From Cardinalis cardinalis (lineage: Eukaryota > Chordata > Aves > Passeriformes > Cardinalidae), in NCBI GenBank assembly GCA_014549065.1, contig JACDOX010000061.1, forward strand, positions 784,508 through 848,507: a stretch of 64,000 nt of DNA. The letters run 5' to 3'. Both the position numbers and the translations under genes were made by a program. The notes below the pieces were generated by a model. It saw only the letters and a list, made by a program, of their open reading frames with translations, ran no database searches and had not been told where the DNA came from. This document shows positions 1 through 10,800 of the stretch, piece after piece. Positions within the stretch are counted from its first letter, which is position 1; the number at the start of each line of letters is the position of its first letter.

Positions 1-970
1 ACAGTGCATCACTGAGCACTTAAATGCCCAAGACAGCAGGCTGACTGAAACTGCTGATCAAGTACTGATTAACTGAAATTATGAGAAGATCTTACTGGAA
101 CATGGGCTCTACATTAAAAAAAAAAAAAAATATTGACAAATACAGCATCATTAAATGATTCTGGTAAATTGAGTCTGAACAAGTGTTTCTCACTCAGTTA
201 CATGCCAGGTGGCTCTCCAGAGGTCACAACTGAGCCTACAAACTGTCCTGCAAGCTGTGCTCAGCACAGCACTTGAAGAATGAGTGCCAGCTGCAATTAG
301 CAAGAGATTCTTTTAATCACAGTGACACCCTCTGCTCCACTGAGGCCTCACACAGCCCTGCAACAGCAGTGTGGAGAGTGAGCCCAAAGGAAGCTCAGTT
401 TTCAGCACATCTCACTCTGCTCCACACTCCAGAAAAGGCAGCAGTGACTGCACTGAACTGCTGGATCACCTGTGGCTTCTTGGAGAAGAGAGGCTCAGTC
501 TGACCTCTGCCACAGCATGAAACAAATCACTGCTGGCTCACCTGGAAGGAACAGGGCAACAGGCAGCCCAAGGAAATGACACAAGAGGCCAATGCACCAA
601 GCCATTGTGGNCTGAGTGCTGCCTCACACAGGACAGGGCAGGAACAAGTGCCTGGCTGAGGCAGCAGAAACAACACCAGGCTGAATGGGAAAGCTGGGCA
701 AACTATCACACTGGGATGCAAAGGCACCAGTGTAATGGGACAGCTTGGTGTCTGAAATAAGAGCATCATATTATTCCTTATGAGATGAATCTCCAAGCGT
801 GAGCCACNGCAGGGGAGCCAGAACAGGTTTGTGTGTGCTGGGTAGATGTTGTAGATAACAATATTGTTCAAAAGGGCAGGACAGCTGCCCTTCTGGCTCC
901 TTAGAAAGCAGAGCGAGACTTTTCTCACCAGGCCACCCCCCCTCAGGTGTCTCCAGAAGAAAAACAATAC
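1..970 (-). other. RANBP10 intron 10, partial
   Basis: The intron starts with a GTATTG donor at 970 and runs off the left edge. The expected next exon (SDSEMEMEAEH segment) is not present in these bases. Short open frames here are not protein-like and no repeat family is recognised. Confidence 0.7.
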
Positions 971-1166
971 CTGGTTTCTTGATTACTCGTACTACTGTGC
1001 TGCTGAGATTTGGTAGAATCTGTGGAATTGGACTCTGAGTAGTTCACAGATGAAGGGGAAGAGGAGGAGGAAGATGAAGATGATGAACTCAGTGTTGGGT
1101 ATTTACTGTGACTCTGTTTGCTTTTTGTGGACATGACTCCATTGCTACAGGTTGGACTATCTGCTC
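971..1166 (-). CDS. RANBP10: RANBP10 exon 10 (serine-rich linker)
   Basis: This 196-nt exon encodes [20 protein letters not shown], a run of about ten serines, and then [20 protein letters not shown] up to NQET. The serine run uses mixed TCA, TCT and TCC codons, so it is not a pure microsatellite, and it is shorter than my memory of the human tract. The acceptor is GGCTTTCAG and the donor is GTATTG, in phase 2. This is the last RANBP10 exon inside the window. Confidence 0.95.
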
Positions 1167-4100
1167 CTGAAAGCCAAGAAGAAAGAAAAATGAGACCAGA
1201 CTGACAGTGTCACTCTGTTGTGGCCNCAAAGGAAGAAAGCAAAATAAGACTGCAGATCTTAAATTACGGTTTCTCATTCTTAAATTTAATGGGGTTTAGA
1301 GAAGACACATCTACCTCTGACATCTGCTCTCCTCGTGTGGAGACACGGGACCCACTTACTGTCAGGGTCTCTCGCTGCTCAGAGTGACCCCGAGAAGAGT
1401 TGGAAAGTCTCTTTTCCCAGCCCAGCGCTTGAAGAAGGAGTCAGAGCTCCTCATTTCCTGGTCTCAAGGTTGTTTATTGTATCTTGTCTATAAAATTCTT
1501 TCTCCNGCCCTGCCGAGGTCTGTCCAGCAGGACAGTTCCAGGCACTCTNCCTGCCCCCGGGGCGGTGTTATGTCTTTATACTAGAAACTACGTGTACAAT
1601 GTTCACAATCACTTTCCAATACCTATCACCTATGCTGGACAGTGAGCTTCTACTCTAAACCAATCTAAAAGTGCCAACATCACAGCAGAAAATGGAGGCN
1701 AAGCAGAAGAAGGAGAAAGGCTGGACANGCCCAGTTCCCTCCATCTTGCCTCCTGAAGCCCCATACCAAAAACCTCAAAANCTACTTNTCCACCCTGTGA
1801 TAACTTCACTATTATTCTACCTACACTGTTGTGGCTTGCTGATCTTCATATAGGGTTNNTAATTTGCTCCACGGGTCACAGCCAAAACCACAGGTGTTCT
1901 GGGCTCTGTGCCAGGGCTTCNGAGCCCCCTGGCAGGGNTCTGGATTCCCACAACTTACCAGTACTGTGAAGGTGTGAGTTGCTGGATCCATGCCTGGGGC
2001 TCAGGCTGGGGGAGCCGGGGTAGCTGTCCTGGGAGCGGGGGCTGCGGGCGCTGAAGCAGCGCACCTCGCTGTCCGTGCCGTTCACCATCTCCACGAACTG
2101 CCGGCACCTGAGTTCATGGGAGCAAGAGGGACAGAGGGGGCGTGACAGCCAGCATGCTCTGCACCCAGCCTGCCTCAGGGCCCCACCAGGCANCTCCTGG
2201 AAACTTTCTAAAAGACATTTCAGACTCCTGATGCCTTTGTACTGGGAGTGCTCTGATGATGCTACAGAGGGAGGAGTTTGGAAAGCTCGCTTTTGATGCT
2301 AATGGATGGTGAGATATTCCCAAAAAAAGCAAGTTTAATTCCACTGTGCTAAGAAAAAACTGTTCCTTGGCAGCTTTCACCTCCAGCTCTTCTGCAGGTA
2401 CTCCAATCTCGNGTTTCCTGTGATTGAAATGGCTCCCAAGGTATTAAAAAGTCTCTTTCCCAGCCANACAACTGAAGAAGTTGAGATTCAATTGTGGAGG
2501 GGTTTTTTTCAGGGGGAAGGTACTAAATCTGTCAAATACCATCATTTCTTCACTACTCCATCAACCTAAAAATACTGGTGGCCAATGGAAAATAGAGAAG
2601 GAAGAGAAAAAAATGCAATATCCACAGTGACAGTGAGGACAGGTCCTCATTTAGCTTTACTGGGAATTGTCCTCATATGTCTCAGAAGTCTGGGGGGAAC
2701 CACTCTGTACAGCTGGGAGAACTGGGACACTTCTTCCTTTAATCTCTACCCCAGACAGCCTTTTCCATACATCTGCCTTTCTAGGAACCTTCACAGCGAC
2801 TGACACTGCTCCAGCACTGCAAGATCCTCACAAGGCCAGTAAAGAAACTCCTCTGAAGGAATTTTTGGCAGTCAGCAGAACTAAAATTCACCCACCTATG
2901 CCTGACCTCACGAGACAAAGCTATACTNGGTCTGAGCAGCAACAAAAGGGCTACATCTGTGGTGCTACAAGCACTTGCAAAGGACTCCCTAAGGGTGCTC
3001 AAACAGTTTGAATTCAGAGCAAGTTGTGCAGCCAGTCTGGATATTTAGATAGGTTCTTATTCCCTCCTTCATTTATACATTTCAGCATTAGGGAGCATAA
3101 AGCTTTTCATACTTACTTTAACATGAAGAGCAGGTTGGGGTTATGTTCTAGGAGGCCAGGATAGAGCTGCTGGGTGGCTTCTATAGCCTCTCCCACTCTG
3201 CCTGCTAATACTAGCTTCTGTATTCCTGAAAGCAAAAGGAGACCTGGTGACACACAGGACCAGCCCACAGGAACAGCCAAAAGAGCTGTCCCATCCATTC
3301 CATCCAGGTCCCCACGACCAGCTTGCACAAGGGCTTGGGAGAACTGGAGACCATATATGGTTTATTATGGATCAGGGGGAGGAAAAACCTGTGAAAATGT
3401 GGAAGGATCTTTTAGTAGCAAAAAGCCATCAAGAATAGAAGGATCTGAAGGATGAANAAGGTGGGTTGGGGTGCTCTTTAGTCACAGAGCTCTGCAGCAA
3501 TGGAAACAAAAACAGGACATGCCAACTGGATGGAAACAAGGAGGCTGCTGGGGAAGTAACAATTTCAGAGGGCAAATTCCTAGGTCACTCTCATATTACA
3601 TTCTCTGTCTGGCTCAAACATATGGCTCAGTATGAGATAAATGGAGTACTCTTAGGGGGTCAGTGGTCTTAAATCACAGCACTGCTTTCACAATATGCCT
3701 ACCACTAAGCAGAAATAATTATATCGACAAAACTATGTTCCTGCAAGGCCACCTCAATGCGTTCCCAGAGAAGTACCAGCTATTGACTACACTAGAAACA
3801 GCTCAGTGACTTGTATACTTCTAGGAGGTGNAAAGACACAAGGCAGAAGACACTTATGCTGAGTGTTCATGTCNCACNTAANTTCCTTCAGCAAGTCAGA
3901 AGACACAAGTGCANGACTCAANTCGAGACNCCTGANAGCTCAGAGAAGCTGCTNATCTACAGGGACTCACATTTCTTTTTTCTAAGCATGCTTAGAGATA
4001 AAAATTAAATGTACTTAAAACTAAAACTGCATTGTTTTTCCAGTACTCCTTATGAACAGCAGAGGGAAGGTTTGGAATGGCCCATGAGGTGCTTTGCAAG

Positions 4101-7100
4101 CAGGGCCTCTGANAACAACAGGCTGTGGCTTTTGCAAAGTGTTGGAGCAGTTGGAAGCCCAGTCTGGCAAATCTTCATTAATGATGCCAGTAACAAACTG
4201 CAATGACTTATCATGTCTCCCACTTCTCAGTGTCTATCTGGCTGTTATTATAGTTGAAATCTGGAACCAAAGCCGTGGCTCTCACACCAACACNAGAGCT
4301 CTCATTTTCCCCTCTTGCACGTCCATTTTCTCGTCTCGCTGCTTCTGACAGCCCTGCTTTGCCTTGTTTGGCAACTCTCACAGATGTCATTCCCTTTTAT
4401 ATTTCCCCCTCTTTTTGTTTCCCCATCTGTGTTTTCCTCACACCTTTTATTCGAGCCCCAACTTCAGGGCTCTGTATTCCTTCCCTCCATCTGCCTTGTC
4501 ACCTGTCCTCAGCCAAAGGAGCCCGCAGCACCTCGTGTGTGTGTCTCCCTCCTGTCAGGCTCTGCCAGTTAAACCACAGCACTGGGAGCACTGCTGGGGG
4601 TCAGGGCTGCATAATGCATGACCTGGAAAGCACAAGCCCATCAGCACTAACAGGCAGCAACTGCAAGTTATTTAAGAGCAGAGTCCCCAGATGACCCTGA
4701 CTGCTGGCTAAGCACATGCAATGTATGGAGAGCGAGCCACAAAGGGCACAACGCTCGGGTACGTGACAGTCACACGAGAAGCAGCTCACAAAGGGAAGGG
4801 AAATGTACAGGCATGTGGCCTGTATTCAGCAGCCAGGAGAATGCAGAAAACACACCAATGTTCTGCCACTCTGCAGGCTGAGCCTGTGAATAGAAAAGTT
4901 TAAAAAAAAGGTACAGCAGGAGAAAGCTGCAAGCCTTATTCTGCAGGACCAAAAGTGCTGACAGCCCCAGCAGNTGAGAGATGAGCCACTTGGGAGCAAA
5001 CAGCAGCAACCAAAACAGACATAGAGCACAAATTCTTCACCCAGTGTGAGCTGAACACGTTGGCTGTGAATCTGAAAACCCCTCAGCATGTAAAAGTTAC
5101 CTGAAATCACAATGTGCAGAGGGATTGGAAGAGTCCTTAACTGGGAGCTCCAGTGAAACTAAATGGATGTGTCTGAGTCCCTGTGCCTGGGCTGATGGAC
5201 CTGCCCCTGCTGCACCAGCCTGCAGTGAGGAGCTCACACCCAAAGGGATCTCTGGTGCACAAAGACCTCAGCTCAGGNAAAGGCCAAGCAGAGCAGACAG
5301 GGACAGAAGAACAGGGCAAAGATGGAAGAGGGTGGAGAGCACTCAGTGGTGGTGGGAAAAGTGCTCCTAGCAGAGACTCCCAAGCTCTGCTCCAGGCCAG
5401 AGTGCTGTGCACAGCTCTGTACTCTCATGGGGTGACCTCCACAGCACTCACTCCTCTGCAGAGTCCCAAACAGAACACACCTGAGGAGTGACACCTGAGA
5501 GACTTACTTTGTCTATTCTTTATTGAGGTCTGTTCTTCCTGGATTGTGGTGTCTGTGACTCTGGCAAAGGCAGTTGCTGTTGAACAGTACCCNTGATGAA
5601 CCAAATATGACGAAACCATACTAGAAAAAAAGAAAATACAAAGAGATGACAAGGCACAAGTGAAACAGAGTCATCACACTGGAGCAAAAAGAAACCAACA
5701 CAACAGAAGTTGCAATTTCACTGAGAAACTCAGCTTGCTCAGGACATAACCAAGGTCCTACTTCTGGGTCTAAACTGTGTGTATTTACAAGACAGGCACC
5801 TGGTCCTCCACAAACAGGAGGGAGGCTCTAAATTCACTTTACAGAGTGGAAAAAAAATGAAGAATCTCAATGCATATACAGTATTTATTTATGACTGCTG
5901 TCCAAGGGTCACTTGGACTCAATATTGTNTTACTGCCAGTGACATCCTATAGAGACATAAATATGAACCTCAGAGAGGTTCATGGCTTTCAAGTAGATCT
6001 TAAAAAGAAGAAAATATTCTGGTCCTGAATTTCTTCTATCACTTATTTACCAGCAATTATATCTTTAGTAGTTCAATCTCTTTATGAATTCTGCACATTC
6101 ACAGATACTTTAATCTGGTGACTGTCAGCATTGATTTTAAAAACATTAACATGCTTCAAAGCTGTATTTTTAAAAAATCTTGGGGGTGGGAGGAGTATCA
6201 CTGTCAGAAAACAAACACAACAAAACCATCTTCCTGAACAGACCATTTCTAGCACATTGTGCTTCCCAGGACACAGTGACTCAATGTTAATGCTCCCTGG
6301 ATTTTAACAAAATCTAAAAAGCCAGCAACAGGATTTCAAAGCTTCTCATTAATCTCTAAACAGGCTTCTCATGATGAAGCTGGCATTGATCTGATCAAGT
6401 CACAGCTCAAAGCATACACTCAACTTGGCTACTTTCAGTACAAGAAAGAAGTATTTTATGAGTCAGCAATCATTCTTAGGCATAACATTGTAGGCAGGTG
6501 TGTAATTTTTAAAAGTTGTTTTAAATACAAGTGCTTCTGCCCAAGAGCTCTANAAGAGCTCAAACTGGTGACCCTGACAACCCCACCATGCCCATCAGAA
6601 GAAAAATTTCTGGAGAACACAAGGAACAATTANGGGGATAAATTGGTCCCACTGCAGCAGAATCAACAGCTCTTGTTAAGGGAGGTCCTGGCTCTCTAAT
6701 TTGGTCCTATTTTGGAAGGCAAATCACAGCATCAATAACACTCCTGACCTCTGACAACTCCTGCCAACTGCTCTCATCAAGTTCCACTCAATCNTTTTTG
6801 CAATGAGAAGTGCTTTCAATATTCATAAATTTATAAAATGNCGTAATTGTGCTTCCAGTTAGGTTTGGAAGCCTTTGGTTTAGGCTGTCTCTTGCTCTTT
6901 CATTTCTGAATTCAGCTGGTTTACACACTGGCTTTTCTCCTGCATTAGGAGTGTTTATGGTGTCTTCCCCTTCCTGCAATGTATCACCCCAAATGTATGT
7001 GCTTCCATTCNTACAAGCTTTCATGCAATCTTTGGCTGAAAACTTTTCCCATATCTGTCACATTTGAAACAGCAGCAATCTACACAGGAAAGACCTTAAC

Positions 7101-7776
7101 AACCGAATAGAGGATAAAACAATTTGAGCAAAATGCACAAAGTGCCAACTTTTGCCATAAGAGAGCACAAATTGGCATTTAAGAAGTATTTAAAGCCTAC
7201 CAAGAGGGAAGAAGCTGAACAGCAAGGCAGTGACTTACTTCTGCAGCATGGCTTGCCACTCTCCCAGCCTGTCTCCGATGGGAAACCGCTTAATGGTGCT
7301 CTGGATCTTCGCCCTCCACTCCCTCATGTAGTCCTCAATGTCAAACACAAAGGGCTGCTGCCCAAAGTTGGCATCCACGATCTCTCCTGGAGTCTGCAGA
7401 CCCACTGTAGGGTAGAGGTTTGACTGGGAAGGAAGAAAAACAAACCTGTATTAAACACAGCTGTCTCCTCCTGGTTCCAGTTAACGTGGTTTGGTAAAAC
7501 CAAAGAGCTGCTCTTTAAAATGAAATAAATATAATGGAATTGGGAGAGGCAACAGCCCTTTGGGTACTTCTCAAGAAATCCTGTGATTTACTGTGCATNT
7601 ATGAAAAGTTATTGCATCAAACCAGAACAATGGGTTCAATCCCCCACCGGCCTGGGATTGAGGCCATGACTGCTGTGTGTGGATGGCACTTCTGGCTTAG
7701 TTTTCTACAATTTCTACCAAGCTTCAAGATCCAGCAGATAATATAACAACAGCAATAATAATGGCATAATAATGGC

Positions 7777-7812
<36 letters not shown>

Positions 7813-10800
7813 GTGTGTCATCTCAATCAATGGATCTGTGTATTCCCTCCTGTTCCAACTCAACTCTTTTATCTCTTTTATTCCTTGGAAATTATCTCAG
7901 TCTTGTACATCTCTGATGAAAAGGGAACAGACAGTGGTGGAGCTCTGAGGTTAGGTCTTTGATGATCCCAAGATCCCAAGACATCTACACAAAAAATTAC
8001 ACTACTGATANATTAATTTCATTTTAAGAATAAGTCTACAGATCCAAATGGAAGCTTTGACCCATCAACAGGACATGAGGAAAATAAAAAGGTTACCACC
8101 ATAAAAGTGTCTCTAAAATTCAGCCACTAATTTGCTTTTAAGGATAATTTAATTAAAAACAGGAGTTCGAAGTTCTCTGAACTCATGCCATATTAAGAAT
8201 AAGCTTATGGATACAAATGGAATCCCTGAGCCCACTTGAATGTTGGGAAAAGAGAAACAGCATCAGAAAAGGTACAGGGATGNCTGGTTCTCATCACTGA
8301 GCACACTGTTCAAAAGCACGTTCCAGTCACTGTCAGGTTGCTGCTGTGCAGCACCAATTACTGTGCTGTTTGCAAAACAGACACAAACCTCACGAACCCA
8401 AACTTCCTGCTCACACCCGTGCACACTCTTGCATACAAAAAAATCACATTTTTCAAAAGCATGTTCCATTCACTCTCACATTACTTCTGTGCAGCACAAA
8501 TTACTGTTCTCTTTGCAAAACAGACACAAACTTCACAAATTCTCTGCTTCACAGCGTGTGCTGGGAGTCTGCAGGTTGGGGAAGAAACCTCTCTCGTGCC
8601 ACTCAGGAACTGTTTGGTGNTGGGTTTTTTCCCACTTTGCCCTAAAACAGTGGAGCCAGAAATGGACACTGGGCAAGGCACAGGGACACCTGTATGGAAC
8701 TGAAGCCTGGAAGGTGCCTGGGTGCAGTGCCTTGCTCAGGGCTGAACCCATATCAGATATTAGAGCAGCAGAGGGGCAGACCTCCCTCCTTAAGTCCCAT
8801 CAGAAACCTAGGATGACCCTCTCCTCCTCTATAGCAAGAGACATGGGCATTCCTACAATTATCTGGAAAATTTCTTCCAACTTATTCTTCCCTGTTGCAG
8901 AGATGAGGATGATTTAGGCCTGGAATGGGTTCCAAGAACNACTGCAGCATTTCTGTTCTCATTTTCAAAACTGAACTGGTTAAGAACCTGACCAACCTCC
9001 TCTACCTTTGAAATTATCAAACCNCAAACAACAAGGGAAAGAAATGAATCTATAAATACAGGCTGGAAATTGAAAGCAGAGATCAGGATGACAGCATTAC
9101 TGGTGATTCACTACACCTCCTTTCCTGTTCCCACACCAAGGAAGTCTCTGGGTCAGAGATGTGCAAAGTAAATACAGCATGATAAAGGAAGTGCTACCAG
9201 AGGAAAATGCTGTAATTACATTTAGTCCCTTCATTCCTTCAAAACTGCCTGACATGGAAATATCTCTAATGAGGAATTAGATATTTCCACAGTCCATACT
9301 TCAGACTTCTTATTATTTTCTCAGTATCTTAAACCCAAGGGCTTCCAAAGCCAGGAATCAGACACCCAAAATACCTGGAAGTTGGAAGCAAGCCCCCCCA
9401 GTTTTGGCTATGCTCATCTTTGAGCAGAAGCTGCCTACCCTCTACATCTCTCAAATCATCTCTAAAGTNAAATTCCATTTTTCCATGTGGGATGTGTTCT
9501 CTCTGCTTAGCAGCTGTTGGGAAGCTCATGTATCTCCAGCACCCTGCCAGATGCAGGCAGACACAATCCCAGAGCCCACTGACCCANGAGATGCTTTTCC
9601 TGCCAAGTTCTTCAGGAACACCTTCCCCATGACATCTGGCCCACCTCCTGCCCTGATGCTGGTCACAACCCCCACTGCTCATCCTGACCTGGTTTTTAAC
9701 CCCCTTGTCCCTCTGCACTCCTACAATCCCACCCTGAGCTCTTCTGGTTTTTTTCATCTCCTATTACTCCTTCAAACCTCCAGGCAGGATAGACCTGATC
9801 CAGGCTTGTGTAAATAGGAGTTGGGCCTGAGCACTGACTTAAATTGGCAAAAAAAGAAAAAAAAAAAGAAACTCCCTCTTTTTCTCTGTGGGAATTCACT
9901 CCTATTTCAAGCAGTTATTTTGGTTTTAACTTCAGCCTGTGCTAAGCCAAAATGTGTTTTTTCCTATCACTGTATTTCTGTACAAATGAAAACACCCTTT
10001 AGAGGAAACTGAAACAAGCCAAAGCAAGTATGTTTCAACATCTGTGTCTCTGGCTTTCAAATTAAAGTATCCATTTCAACTTCCTAATATTGTGAATTCT
10101 GCAAAATATTGCTTTCACCATTTGCCTCTGAAAGGGGAATTTTGGAACAAGCATTTCAAGGAAATTATTTCTAATCTGGCAATGTTTTGAAGGGTCATTT
10201 TAACTCCTTGTGTAATCTCACTGATATGCCAACCCTAAAATTTAAGCTTAAAAATTGCAGAAGTAATAGGGTTTACTGATGTGTGTTACCAGTCAGCTTC
10301 ACCACCCCTCAGGCTGTACTGCAAGGAAAAGTTCTCCCTTAAAGGTCCCCTGGAGGGGTGAGTAATGAGGAATGGACCAGAGCCAAAAAATCCATGTGGA
10401 GCTGCTCAAACCAGGGCACTTCAAGGGTCACCCAGGTAAATTTCCTGTTCCCACTCCTGTTTGCAGTTAAATTTTCAGAACTGCAGCTTTAGCAGGTGAA
10501 GAACACAGACTCTATAATGGACACTTCCTTTTTTTTTTTTTAACCTTATAATTAATGGATATTGTGTTTGAGCCTGGAACAGAGAACTATTATAAATGAA
10601 ACCTGCAAGTGATCAGCTTCATATTCTCTACTGCCTCAAGAATTCTAAAATATCTGATAGACTTTAAACCAAATTCTATCTTGGGTTTGGCATCCCCTGA
10701 ACTGTTCGGAACAACCAATAATCCATGGGCCAAGGGAGCAAAAAGAGCACATGGAATACATTGGTACCTGCAAGGGTGAAGGAAAAATGCAATAATCCAG

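Larger units (their letters stand above)
1167..1958 (-). other. RANBP10 intron 9, mostly an LTR
   Basis: The intron is 792 nt, of which 593 nt are a solo LTR and 6 nt the second target-site copy. Without the insertion it would be about 193 nt. The acceptor TTGGCTTTCAG next to exon 10 is intact. Confidence 0.88.

Noticed and set aside
4254..4694. 146-codon plus-strand frame rich in Ser, Leu and Phe
   Set aside because: It is intronic, in T/C-rich sequence, with several overlapping frames of similar length; nothing supports coding.
7629..7660. tRNA T-loop-like GGTTCAATCCCC
   Set aside because: No matching A box, acceptor stem or cloverleaf could be folded by eye around it.
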